Source: Prevotella sp. (GTDB lineage: Bacteria > Bacteroidota > Bacteroidia > Bacteroidales > Bacteroidaceae). From it: a DNA stretch of 42,425 nucleotides. Below, one piece after another: positions 8,882-17,805 of the stretch (position 1 is the stretch's first letter; each line of letters opens with the position of its first letter). The stretch covers positions 1-42,425 of the forward strand of contig JAIKZG010000047.1 of NCBI GenBank assembly GCA_024682415.1, given 5' to 3'. The translations under genes were made by a program, and so were the position numbers. A model generated the notes under the pieces. The model ran no database searches, had not been told where the DNA came from, and was given only the letters and a program-made list of their open reading frames with translations.

Positions 8882-9628
8882 TTATTGAATATTGTTCTTT
8901 AAAAATTCTTCTGCTCTTTCCAAGTCGGCTGGCGTGTCTATACCGATGGTCTCTACATCTGTTATGCCGACTTTAATTTTATATCCGTTTTGCAACCATC
9001 TCAGCTGCTCAAGGCTTTCTGCTTTCTCGGCGCTCGATTGCGGCAACTTGGTTACCTCTGCCAATACTTCACGGCGATAAGCGTAAATGCCGAGATGTTT
9101 TAGGTAAGGATAGCTGTCGAGCCATTCGCTTTGCTCTTTTCCGCGCACATAAGGGATTATGCTTCGAGAGAAATACATTGCGTAAGAGCGATTGTCGAGC
9201 ACGATTTTCGGAGAATTTGGATTGCTTACCGCGTCCATAGAGGTGAAAGGCTTGCCAAGTGTGGCGATTTGTGTGTCGGCATCGTCGAAGCATGCCATGA
9301 GGGCGCGTATCTGTGAAGGGTCGATAAATGGCTCATCGCCCTGCACATTGATTACTACATCATAGTTGCCGCCAATCTTTTCTATGGCTTCTTCTATTCT
9401 GTCGGTTCCGCTTTTGTGGTCGTTGCGTGTCATCACGGCTTTTCCTCCGAATGATTCCACCGCATTATATATACGTTCATCGTCGGTAGCTACATATACA
9501 TCGCTTACCACCTCGGATGCTTTCTCATATACTCTTTGTATGACAGGTTTGCCTCCAAGCAGTGCCAATGGCTTGCCCGGAAAGCGTGTCGATTCGTATC
9601 GAGCCGGAATAATACAAATGAATTTCAT
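8882..9628 (-). CDS. kdsB: 3-deoxy-manno-octulosonate cytidylyltransferase (CMP-Kdo synthetase)
   Basis: Activates Kdo with CTP for attachment to lipid A, an essential lipopolysaccharide step. The protein is 248 residues, the usual length. The N-terminal CTP-binding motif IPARYESTRFPGKPL (about residues 7-21) is intact. The conserved VQGDEPFI (about residues 94-101) carries the metal-binding Asp. The start codon overlaps the tilS stop by 4 nt (ATGA type), pointing to translational coupling. Its place between tilS and manC links lipopolysaccharide and GDP-sugar supply. Confidence 0.96.
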   Translation of the reverse strand: MKFICIIPARYESTRFPGKPLALLGGKPVIQRVYEKASEVVSDVYVATDDERIYNAVESFGGKAVMTRNDHKSGTDRIEEAIEKIGGNYDVVINVQGDEPFIDPSQIRALMACFDDADTQIATLGKPFTSMDAVSNPNSPKIVLDNRSYAMYFSRSIIPYVRGKEQSEWLDSYPYLKHLGIYAYRREVLAEVTKLPQSSAEKAESLEQLRWLQNGYKIKVGITDVETIGIDTPADLERAEEFLKNNIQ

Positions 9629-10968
9629 AATTCTATTTTTATAATTTTCTTAGTTTCAGGGGTTATTGCCACGCGGTTGTCGGGGCGTTCGTTCACAAGC
9701 CAGACAATCTTGCCATCGTTATCCTCTATAATCAGTTGCTTGCGCTTGTCGATAATAGAAAATTTGCGGTCGGTCATGTAGTCGCTTAATAGTTTGCTGC
9801 CTTTCATTCCGAATGGAATAAATCGATCGCCTTTTCTCGCGCGGCGTAAGGTGAGCGGGAATTTCACTTTATCAGCGTCGAGGCAGGCAACGCTTTTGTC
9901 GCGCTTTATTTTGAAATTGCCGTCGTTGCTGACGCATGATATGCGTATCTTATGGCTATCGTCAATAATGTAGTTGCCTGTTTCGGGAATACGCATAGCC
10001 TTGAATTCTTCCTTCTCTAAGGGAGCTACAATGATGTCGTTCCGGTCTGTTGCGGCGATATGAGTGGCTGATTGCCATTCGCAGCCTGAAGAAGCCGAAA
10101 GAATTACTTTTGCCATGTCTTCTACCATTGCCGATGAGAAGCCATATTTGCTTAATATCTGCCATAACACATATTCGGGAGATATTTGCTTGGCAAGCAG
10201 CTCGCGGTTGATATAAAGCACATCGCCTTTCTTTCTGGTCACTTTGCTTACCATATCGTTGAGAGCGGAGTTGAGAATCGCTGAGGCTTGCTCCAATCGT
10301 CGTGAAGTATGGTCAATGTTCTCAACGGCTGCCGGATTCACTTGTTTCAGAAGAGGGATTATATTAAGGCGAATTTTATTTCGCTGCACATCGTCTATAA
10401 AGTTTGTGCTGTCGTCTACATAGTCCTGCCCTACATCTTTCAAGAAACAAGTTATGTCTTTACGGCTTACGCAGAGAAAAGGGCGGATGATATGCTCGTT
10501 TTTCGCGCTTATGCCTGTAAGACCGTTATAACCAGTGCCGCGCACAAGATTGAGCAAAACGGTTTCTACGCTGTCGTCTCGGTGATGGGCAACGCAGATA
10601 GCTTCTGCCTTTATGTCTTTTCTCAACTGCTCAAAATAACGGTAGCGCAGCTCGCGTGCCGCCATTTCTATGCTCACCTTGTGAAGTTCGGCGTAAGTAT
10701 GGGTGTCGAAATGAATGAGGTGGAACGGAATGCCTTCTTTTTCGCAGAGAGCCTTGCAAAACGCTTCATCTCTATCCGACTCTTCGCCTCGCAGATGGAA
10801 GTTGCAGTGGGCAGCTTCTATCCTATAGCCTAATGCCTTTAGCGAAAGCAATAAGGCTGTGCTGTCGGCACCGCCAGATAATGCCACAATATACGACATA
10901 CGTTCATCGAGAAGCTTATGCTCCGCGATGAACGCAGATATTGTGTTTAGAAAGTTGCGTGATTGCAT
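9625..10968 (-). CDS. tilS: tRNA(Ile)-lysidine synthase
   Basis: Adds lysine to C34 of the AUA-reading tRNA-Ile so that it reads AUA and not AUG, an essential modification. The ATP-binding PP-loop SGGADS is at residues 31-36. HHRDDSVETVLLNLVRGTG, typical of TilS, follows at about residue 130. The C-terminal substrate-binding domain is present (RRARKGDRFIPFGMKG, about residues 370-385). At 447 residues it has full length. The stop overlaps the kdsB start, and the rlmI stop lies 13 nt upstream, so these genes are probably co-transcribed. Confidence 0.96.
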   Translation of the reverse strand: MQSRNFLNTISAFIAEHKLLDERMSYIVALSGGADSTALLLSLKALGYRIEAAHCNFHLRGEESDRDEAFCKALCEKEGIPFHLIHFDTHTYAELHKVSIEMAARELRYRYFEQLRKDIKAEAICVAHHRDDSVETVLLNLVRGTGYNGLTGISAKNEHIIRPFLCVSRKDITCFLKDVGQDYVDDSTNFIDDVQRNKIRLNIIPLLKQVNPAAVENIDHTSRRLEQASAILNSALNDMVSKVTRKKGDVLYINRELLAKQISPEYVLWQILSKYGFSSAMVEDMAKVILSASSGCEWQSATHIAATDRNDIIVAPLEKEEFKAMRIPETGNYIIDDSHKIRISCVSNDGNFKIKRDKSVACLDADKVKFPLTLRRARKGDRFIPFGMKGSKLLSDYMTDRKFSIIDKRKQLIIEDNDGKIVWLVNERPDNRVAITPETKKIIKIEL

Positions 10969-10981
10969 TTCTGATTCTTAA

Positions 10982-12184
10982 TTATTCCACATACAATACC
11001 AATCCTTTGAGGTATTCACCTTCTGGATGATAAATGTTGATAGGGTGGTCGGCTGGCTGATGCAGCTGATGCAGAATGCGTACTTTGCGTCCCGACTGTG
11101 CGGCGGCGGTGAATACGGCATTGCGGAAGTTGTCTTTATTTACAGCCTGTGAACAGCTGAACGTAAACAATATGCCTCCACTCTTTATGTGGTCAAAGCC
11201 TTTCTTGTTGAGGCGGATATATCCGTTGAGCGCGCGTTTCAGCGCAGAGCGACGCTTTGCGAAGGCAGGTGGATCGAGAATGATAAGATCGTATTTGCGG
11301 TCGTTGTCGCTGAGGTATTTGAAGGCGTCGTCGCAGAATGCGTGATGGCGTTCGTCGTCGGGGAAGTTGAGGGCGATGTTTTCATTCACCAAGTCTACTG
11401 CCTTGGCGCTGCTGTCTACAGAGTGAACAAGCTTTGCTCCGCCACGCATAGCGTAAACAGAGAATCCGCCTGTGTAGCAAAACATATTCAGCACAGAGCG
11501 ACCCTTAGAATAATGCTCAAGCAATGAGCGGTTGTCGCGCTGGTCTACGAAGAAACCGGTCTTCTGACCTTTGAGCCAGTCGATGTGGAATTTCAAGCCG
11601 TTTTCTATCGCTATGTTGTCTTCGCTTCCGCCAATTATGAATCCGTCTTGCTCGCCGAGTTCTTCGCTGTAAGGCAATGTGGTCTCGCTCTTGTAGTACA
11701 CGTTGTGAATTCTTCCGTTCATCACCTTCACCAAAGCCTCGCATATCTCTTTGCTATGCAAATGGATGCCTACGGTGTGAGCCTGCACCACTGCCGTCTG
11801 ACCATAGCAGTCTACGATAAGTCCTGAGAGGTTGTCGCCCTCGCCATGGATAAGACGATAAGTGTTGTTTTCCTTATTGTCTACAAGGTTGAGGGCAAGG
11901 CGCAGGTTGAGAGCCGACGTGATACGCTTCTCCCAAAATGCGGCATTGATTTCCACATCATGGAATGAAAGCACTCTCACGGCGATAGTTCCTCGCTCGC
12001 AATAACCTACGGCTATGAATTTGTATTCGCCTGATTCCTTATCCTGATAGAACACTCTGACAATTTCACCCTCAGTGAGATTCTCGTCGGTGTGGCTTAT
12101 AGCGCCCGAAAAAATCCATGGATGAAAGCGGCGGAGGCTATCCTCTTTGCCACGCTTTAGATAGACAGATTTATAATTTGCCAT
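10982..12184 (-). CDS. rlmI: RlmI-like 23S rRNA (cytosine-C5) methyltransferase
   Basis: A PUA-domain RNA methyltransferase of the RlmI family, which in E. coli methylates C1962 of 23S rRNA. The N-terminal PUA domain spans about residues 3-75 (HPWIFSGAI at 21-29). A Rossmann-type SAM-binding domain follows: VLNMFCYTGGFSVYA at 231-245 and DPPAFAK at 304-310. SCSQ at 343-346 holds a conserved Cys. Length (400) matches the family. The exact target base is inferred from homology; related YccW/YwbD proteins could differ. Confidence 0.88.
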   Translation of the reverse strand: MANYKSVYLKRGKEDSLRRFHPWIFSGAISHTDENLTEGEIVRVFYQDKESGEYKFIAVGYCERGTIAVRVLSFHDVEINAAFWEKRITSALNLRLALNLVDNKENNTYRLIHGEGDNLSGLIVDCYGQTAVVQAHTVGIHLHSKEICEALVKVMNGRIHNVYYKSETTLPYSEELGEQDGFIIGGSEDNIAIENGLKFHIDWLKGQKTGFFVDQRDNRSLLEHYSKGRSVLNMFCYTGGFSVYAMRGGAKLVHSVDSSAKAVDLVNENIALNFPDDERHHAFCDDAFKYLSDNDRKYDLIILDPPAFAKRRSALKRALNGYIRLNKKGFDHIKSGGILFTFSCSQAVNKDNFRNAVFTAAAQSGRKVRILHQLHQPADHPINIYHPEGEYLKGLVLYVE

Positions 12185-12260
12185 TTTTTATATCAAAAAA
12201 AGTATGTATGATATTTTAATTTTCTATGAATGATTTTTTGAAAAGACTTGCAGATGTTTT

Positions 12261-12932
12261 TTATTGCTTTATTTCCTCTGCAAGCACCTCTTCTTTCACT
12301 TCTTCCTCCTTAGGCTCAGGCGATGGAATAAGGTTATAATCCTGAGTGTCATTCAGCCTGTTGATTTCCTCATACAGCATTATACATGCCCAAGCGTCGG
12401 TGGCGGCATATCCCTGCTGCTTCTCGGTAAGCTCTTTTGCTTCCCAGTTGGTGAGGCGCTGGCGCTTGCTTATCTTTTGGTGGAAGAGGTTGGCATAAAG
12501 TTTTTGCAGGCTGAGGTCTTCAATTCCTATTTTGCCTACAATCTTCTGGAGATCTACAAAATTCCCCGGGGTGAACTCACGGCGTTTTCTCAACGCCAGG
12601 ACATCGTCGTGAAGCGAAAGCCCAATGAGTGGTATGTCCTTGTTCTCTAAAAGGGTAGCTACGGAGTCGGGAATACCGATGATGTTAAGACGGAATAAGA
12701 AGCAAAGCTCGCGAGTAGAAACTTGGAGTAGTCCAACTTTGTTGGTATGTCCACGCTTGAACACGGGTTTCGTTTCTGTATCCAATCCCAGCAAATCGCT
12801 TCGCATAAGAATTTCCACCGCTCTATCAGCCTCAGGCACTGTAGATATCACTACAATTTTGCCGGGAAATAGAACTTGTGGCATGTCGGTTATGAGCTTT
12901 TTGTCTATTTTGCTATAGATGTTTTTTTTCAT
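12261..12932 (-). CDS. RNase D-like 3'-5' exonuclease domain protein
   Basis: A single DEDDy exonuclease domain. Asp51 and Glu53 sit in LDTET, an Asp in SLHDD at about 109-110, and Tyr175 with Asp179 in YAATDAW, so all four acidic residues and the Tyr are present. It lacks the HRDC domains of true RNase D and is only 223 residues, so RNA or DNA as substrate cannot be decided from sequence. The C-terminus is a highly acidic tail (about residues 205-223). It is the first gene of the minus-strand run and is divergent from ftsK, with a 151-bp shared control region. Confidence 0.85.
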   Translation of the reverse strand: MKKNIYSKIDKKLITDMPQVLFPGKIVVISTVPEADRAVEILMRSDLLGLDTETKPVFKRGHTNKVGLLQVSTRELCFLFRLNIIGIPDSVATLLENKDIPLIGLSLHDDVLALRKRREFTPGNFVDLQKIVGKIGIEDLSLQKLYANLFHQKISKRQRLTNWEAKELTEKQQGYAATDAWACIMLYEEINRLNDTQDYNLIPSPEPKEEEVKEEVLAEEIKQ

Positions 12933-12954
12933 TATTACTTCGTCTTACAATCTG

Positions 12955-12962
12955 CAAATTTA
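12955..12962 (-). promoter_or_regulatory. Probable -7 element for the exonuclease operon
   Basis: The minus strand reads TAAATTTG, matching TAnnTTTG, 22 nt upstream of the start codon. I see no clear -33 TTTG at the right distance, so this is moderate. Confidence 0.45.
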
Positions 12963-13005
12963 GAAATTTTTTAGGAATTTATAGCTGTTTCTTGCATTTT
13001 TACGC

Positions 13006-13013
13006 TATTTTTG
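13006..13013 (+). promoter_or_regulatory. Probable -7 element for ftsK
   Basis: TATTTTTG matches TAnnTTTG and lies 70 nt upstream of the ftsK start, within the divergent intergenic region. The upstream -33 box is weak. Confidence 0.45.
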
Positions 13014-13083
13014 CAGTAGATATGTGGCTGAAAAGCTGCTCTCAGACATAAAAATAACGACTATTCAAAACCGAAATATATAG

Positions 13084-15570
13084 ATGGCACGTAAAAAGAC
13101 CGATAGCAAGCCCAAGAATGTGCGCGAAGCGCTTGGGTTTCAGAATATACTAAGTAACGACACTACAGACTTTATTCTCGGCATAATATTGCTGCTCGTC
13201 GCAGTATATGTTATTATTGCGATGAATTCTTACATTTCTACAGCGCAGATGGACCAGAGCATTCTTGAGAATATGCGCCCCGGAGAATGGACTAATTCGG
13301 AGCGGGAATTTATGAATTATTGCGGCAGTCTCGGTGCGATAATCTCTTATTATCTGATGTGCGTGAATTTCGGATTTCCTGCTTATTTCATTCCTTTCTT
13401 CGTGATATTATGGGGATTGAAATTGATGCGTGTCTATAATGTGAATATTCTGAAATGGTTTTTAGGATTGGCGGTCGTGATGATATGGAGCAGCGTGGCT
13501 CTTGCCAAATTCCTTACTCCGTTTATCACCGATATGGTGTTCAACCCCGGCGGATACCACGGCTTGCTGTGCGTGGAAACCATTGAGAATGTGATTGGCC
13601 CTCCGGGCTTGATTGCGCTTCTTATTCTTGTGGCCATTATTTTCCTGATATATCTTAGCAGGGAAACCATAAATGTGATAAGGAAGGCAATGAATCCTTT
13701 GCAATATGTTTCGAGCAAGATAAAGTTTTCTGTGTCTACCGGTAAAGACCCTAACGCGGTAGAAACAGAAGATGAGAATAATGCCGATGAGGATGCTCAT
13801 TACTTGAATCAGGAGGCAGGCGAAGCTTCAGGTGAGAATGCAGAGCCTTCAGCTGCGATTCCTTCTCCTGTAGTAGATTTGACGGAGGATATTCAAAACG
13901 ATGTTCACGGAAGCAGAAGGCAGAGCGGAGATAATGCATCTAAGCTTGGCGCGGCTTCGGGCGATGGCAAGCTCACAGTAAGCGTGGCTGGCGATGAAGA
14001 TAAGGCAAACGGCAAAACGCTTAATGGCAGTGAGCATGTGTTTGATTCTGAGATTAATCCTAAAGAGCCGTTCCTCAACTATAAATATCCTACTCTCGAC
14101 TTGCTGAAGAAATATGATAACGACGGAAAGCCTGAGGTGGATATGGAGGAAATCAAGGCCAACAACGCCCGCATCGTTGAGGTGCTTAACAGCTTTGGCG
14201 TGGCTATCCGCGAGATAAAGGCTACCGTGGGCCCTACAATTACTCTCTATGAGATTACTCCTGCCGAGGGCGTGAGAATATCAAAAATCAGAAATCTGGA
14301 GGATGATATCGCGCTAAGCCTGTCGGCTCTCGGCATACGTATCATTGCCCCAATTCCGGGTAAGGGCACAATCGGTATTGAGGTGCCTAACCAGAAGCCT
14401 AACATTGTGTCGATGGAAAGCATTCTTAATTCTAAGAAATTCCAAGACACTAAGATGGAGCTTCCAATGGCTATAGGAAAGACTATTACCAATGAGGTGT
14501 ATATGGTGGATTTGGCTAAGCTTCCCCATTTGCTTGTGGCTGGTGCTACAGGTCAGGGTAAGTCAGTCGGTCTTAACGCGATTATCACTTCTTTGCTTTA
14601 TAAGAAACATCCGAATGAGCTGAAGATAGTGTTGGTAGACCCTAAGAAGGTGGAATTCAGCGTCTATTCTCCTATCGCGCAGCATTTCATGGCTTGCGTA
14701 GACGAGAATGAGGATGAGCCTATAATCACTGATGTAACCAAGGTGGTTCACACCCTTAACAGCCTTTGCACTCTTATGGATCATCGCTATGATTTGCTTA
14801 AGATGGCAGGCGCGAGAAATATCAAGGAATATAACCATAAGTGGGTGAACCACAGACTTGACCCTACAAAGGGACACGACTTCATGCCTTACATCGTGGT
14901 GATTATAGACGAGTTTGGCGACTTGATTATGACGGCTGGTAAGGAAATAGAGCTTCCTATCACTCGTATCGCCCAGCTGGCGCGTGCCGTGGGTATTCAC
15001 ATGATTATAGCCACTCAGCGTCCTACCACAAATATTATCACGGGTAGCATTAAAGCCAACTTCCCGGGACGAATGGCATTTAAGGTGAGCGCGATGATTG
15101 ATTCTCGCACTATTCTCGACCGCCCCGGAGCTAATCAGCTTATCGGTAAGGGTGATATGCTATTCCTTAACGGAAATGAGCCGGTGCGTGTGCAATGTGC
15201 TTTCGTAGACACTCCTGAGATAGAGCGCATTAATGAATATATCGCCAATCAGCCAGGCCCTATAGAGCCATTGATTCTCCCAGAGCCGGCAGTAGAAGGC
15301 GGCAATGCCTCAGGCGGTGGAGGCGGAGATATGCAAAACCTCGACCCTTATTTCGAGGAGGCTGCTCATGCCATAGTATTATCGCAGCAAGGCTCAACGA
15401 GTATGATTCAGCGTCGCTTCTCAATAGGATATAACCGCGCGGGCAGACTTATGGACCAGCTTGAGGCGGCAGGCATAGTGGGGGCTGCTCAGGGCAGCAA
15501 GCCACGCGATGTGCTCGTAACGGATGAGAACACATTGGCGCAGATTATAAACAAAATACATGGATTATAA
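13084..15570 (+). CDS. ftsK: DNA translocase FtsK
   Basis: Septum-anchored double-stranded DNA pump that clears chromosome termini and activates dimer resolution. Four membrane segments fill residues about 26-195 (first DFILGIILLLVAVYVIIAM). A polar, Glu/Ala/Ser-rich linker follows (about 210-325). The RecA-like motor has Walker A GATGQGKS at 487-494, DPKKVEFSVY, Walker B VVIIDEFGDLI, and ATQRPTTNIITG. The C-terminal winged-helix gamma domain (about 760-828, with IQRRFSIGYNRAGRLMDQLE) would read the orienting DNA sequence. Length 828 is typical for Bacteroidetes. The LolA-like gene follows after 27 nt, an arrangement I recall from other Bacteroidales. Confidence 0.97.
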   Translation: MARKKTDSKPKNVREALGFQNILSNDTTDFILGIILLLVAVYVIIAMNSYISTAQMDQSILENMRPGEWTNSEREFMNYCGSLGAIISYYLMCVNFGFPAYFIPFFVILWGLKLMRVYNVNILKWFLGLAVVMIWSSVALAKFLTPFITDMVFNPGGYHGLLCVETIENVIGPPGLIALLILVAIIFLIYLSRETINVIRKAMNPLQYVSSKIKFSVSTGKDPNAVETEDENNADEDAHYLNQEAGEASGENAEPSAAIPSPVVDLTEDIQNDVHGSRRQSGDNASKLGAASGDGKLTVSVAGDEDKANGKTLNGSEHVFDSEINPKEPFLNYKYPTLDLLKKYDNDGKPEVDMEEIKANNARIVEVLNSFGVAIREIKATVGPTITLYEITPAEGVRISKIRNLEDDIALSLSALGIRIIAPIPGKGTIGIEVPNQKPNIVSMESILNSKKFQDTKMELPMAIGKTITNEVYMVDLAKLPHLLVAGATGQGKSVGLNAIITSLLYKKHPNELKIVLVDPKKVEFSVYSPIAQHFMACVDENEDEPIITDVTKVVHTLNSLCTLMDHRYDLLKMAGARNIKEYNHKWVNHRLDPTKGHDFMPYIVVIIDEFGDLIMTAGKEIELPITRIAQLARAVGIHMIIATQRPTTNIITGSIKANFPGRMAFKVSAMIDSRTILDRPGANQLIGKGDMLFLNGNEPVRVQCAFVDTPEIERINEYIANQPGPIEPLILPEPAVEGGNASGGGGGDMQNLDPYFEEAAHAIVLSQQGSTSMIQRRFSIGYNRAGRLMDQLEAAGIVGAAQGSKPRDVLVTDENTLAQIINKIHGL

Positions 15571-15597
15571 AAAGTATAACTAAATAGAAAATATATC

Positions 15598-16230
15598 ATG
15601 AAGATGAAAGGTTTATTTTCAGTTAAGTATGCGTGCATGGCATTGATGATGATGCTTGCCACGACAGCGTTTGCGCAGAGCGATGCTCAGGCGCGCAAGG
15701 TGCTCGACAAGACTGCTGCCCTCATAGGCAGAAAGGGTGGGGCAAGCGCCAATTTCAGTATCAGCGGAGCAAAGATAGGTGCCACATCGGGCACAATCGC
15801 CATAAAGGGAAATAAGTTTCACGCAACCACTCCACAGGCTACCGTATGGTATGACGGCAAGACGCAGTGGAGCTATATGAAGAAGACAAATGAGGTGAAT
15901 GTAACTACTCCTACTTTGGCAAAGCAGACCACGATGAATCCTCTTACATTTATTAATATGTATAAGAAAGGATATAATCTTGGAATGAAGACTATAGGAA
16001 CTAATTATCAGGTGCATCTCACAGCTTCCACTCCTGCCAAGCAGAGCATTAAGGAACTCTACATCATGATTAATAAGAGCAGCTATGCTCCAACGGAGGT
16101 GAAGATGAAGCAGGCAAGCGGATGGACCACTATCAAGATAAGCAATTTCAAGGCTAAGAATCAGCCTAACGGCACATTCGTGTTTAGAGCCAAAGACTTC
16201 CCTACGGCAGAAGTAATCGATTTGCGATGA
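15598..16230 (+). CDS. LolA-like outer-membrane lipoprotein carrier protein
   Basis: A 210-residue periplasmic protein with a signal peptide (about residues 1-26, cleavage after AFAQ). The body matches the LolA-like fold pattern, alternating strands such as GTIAIKGNKFHATTPQ and VWYDGKTQWSYM. It probably shuttles lipoproteins or a related lipid cargo from the inner to the outer membrane. Sequence identity to classical LolA is low, so the symbol is left blank. An ATG two codons downstream is an alternative start. The stop overlaps the next start by 4 nt (ATGA), which implies coupling with the membrane protein. Confidence 0.75.
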   Translation: MKMKGLFSVKYACMALMMMLATTAFAQSDAQARKVLDKTAALIGRKGGASANFSISGAKIGATSGTIAIKGNKFHATTPQATVWYDGKTQWSYMKKTNEVNVTTPTLAKQTTMNPLTFINMYKKGYNLGMKTIGTNYQVHLTASTPAKQSIKELYIMINKSSYAPTEVKMKQASGWTTIKISNFKAKNQPNGTFVFRAKDFPTAEVIDLR

Positions 16231-17738
16231 ATTATTACCAGTTATATAAGGCTTTACGCCATCACAAGAAACTTTCCGACCGTCGTAGCCTCACGGCAGG
16301 CAAGAAGATGTCGGCCAAGATTGCCGTGGGCTTCATGGTGGCTTTCTCGCTTATCTATCTCATGTTTATGGCGGTGATGCTGGCTATCGGAGTGAACAAT
16401 GACCCATCGTCGAGCGGACTTGAGGTGAGCGTTACCATTATGCCCTTCGTGTTGGCTCTTGATTTCTTGCTTAGGTTTACTGCTCAGCAGACTCCCTCGC
16501 AGCTTGTGAAGCCTTACATTCTGCTTCCCGTGCCGAATTATATATGTATTGACACGTTCATAGTGAATTCATTGCTCACATGGGAGAACTTCGTGTGGTT
16601 TGCGTTGTTTCTGCCGTTGGCATATATGTCGATACTCTTTTCGCATGGCTTCGTGGCAATGGCTTATTTCCTGCTGTTCTGCCTAATATGCTTCATGGCC
16701 AACAGCCAGTGGTATTCCATCGTGCGCACCAATGTAAACAATAATCTTGCTTATTGGCTGCTGCCTCTGCTGGTGTATGCCGCGATATTCGTGCCCGCCT
16801 TTTATGATGGAATAAGCTCTTTCCGCCGCTGGAATAACGCCGCTTATGCCATAGGCGACATGATAGAGGAATGGAATCCTCTGCCGCTAATCGGGGCTGT
16901 AGCCGTGCTTGCTTTGCTCGTGGGCATTAATAGGAGGCTGCAATACAAGAATGTGTGGAATGAGCTTTCGCGCGTGGAGAAAGTGAAGAAGCTCAAGACT
17001 GTGAGCAGATTCTCATTCCTCGACAGATATGGCGATGTGGGGCAGTTTATCCAGCTTGAGATAAAGAGCATAATGAGAAATAAGAATGTGAGGAAAAATT
17101 TCATCAATGCCATGGCTATGGTGCTCATCTTCGCGCTGCTTGTAGTGTTTACTGATATCTACGACGGGCAGCTATGGGCTAATTTCATAGGCATATATGC
17201 TTTCGCAGTGCTTGCCACCACGCTCATTAGCACTATCATGTGTTATGAAGGCAACTATATGGACGGCCTGATGGTGCATAAGGAAAATATCCTCACTCTT
17301 CTCCGTGCCAAATACATCTTTGCCTGCGCATTGATGATAGTGCCGTTCTTATTGGTGATGCCGGTGGTGGTGTCGGGCAAATGGTCGCTTCTTATGGTCG
17401 TGGGCTATGCCATGTTTAATTGCGGAGTGAGCTATTTCGTGCTGTTTCAGATGGCTATCTATAATAATGAAACGATACCACTCAACGAGAAACTCATTAG
17501 CAAGAATGGCTTCAGCGGCAATTATGTGCAGATGCTCGTTACCATGGGATGCCTCTTGGTGCCAGTGGTGATGTTGGCGGTGTTGCAGATATTCTTTTCC
17601 GAAACCACCACCTACATTATCATGCTTTTGCTCGGCCTGATATTTATCCTCACCCATGAGTTGTGGCTGCGCAATATCTATAGCAGGATGATGAAGCGCC
17701 GATATAAGAATATGGAGAGCTTCAGAGCTTCAAGATAA
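16227..17738 (+). CDS. Polytopic membrane protein, DUF5687/ABC-2 permease-like
   Basis: A 503-residue inner-membrane protein with about 10-12 hydrophobic segments in two halves separated by a cytosolic stretch (about residues 235-290, with ELSRVEKVKKLKTVSRF and LEIKSIMRNKNVRKN). The two-half layout, and the motif around QLEIKSIMRNKN, fit the Bacteroidetes DUF5687 family of ABC-2-type permeases, from memory. A partner ATPase is expected for such proteins but none is adjacent here. Coupling to the LolA-like gene hints at an envelope or lipoprotein role, which is inference. Only 67 nt separate it from rlmD. Confidence 0.6.
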   Translation: MNYYQLYKALRHHKKLSDRRSLTAGKKMSAKIAVGFMVAFSLIYLMFMAVMLAIGVNNDPSSSGLEVSVTIMPFVLALDFLLRFTAQQTPSQLVKPYILLPVPNYICIDTFIVNSLLTWENFVWFALFLPLAYMSILFSHGFVAMAYFLLFCLICFMANSQWYSIVRTNVNNNLAYWLLPLLVYAAIFVPAFYDGISSFRRWNNAAYAIGDMIEEWNPLPLIGAVAVLALLVGINRRLQYKNVWNELSRVEKVKKLKTVSRFSFLDRYGDVGQFIQLEIKSIMRNKNVRKNFINAMAMVLIFALLVVFTDIYDGQLWANFIGIYAFAVLATTLISTIMCYEGNYMDGLMVHKENILTLLRAKYIFACALMIVPFLLVMPVVVSGKWSLLMVVGYAMFNCGVSYFVLFQMAIYNNETIPLNEKLISKNGFSGNYVQMLVTMGCLLVPVVMLAVLQIFFSETTTYIIMLLLGLIFILTHELWLRNIYSRMMKRRYKNMESFRASR

Positions 17739-17805
17739 TAGGAATAGAAAAAAACTACTTAAAAAGGAAACATATACATTTTTTATACAAAGACATCATA
17801 AGGAT

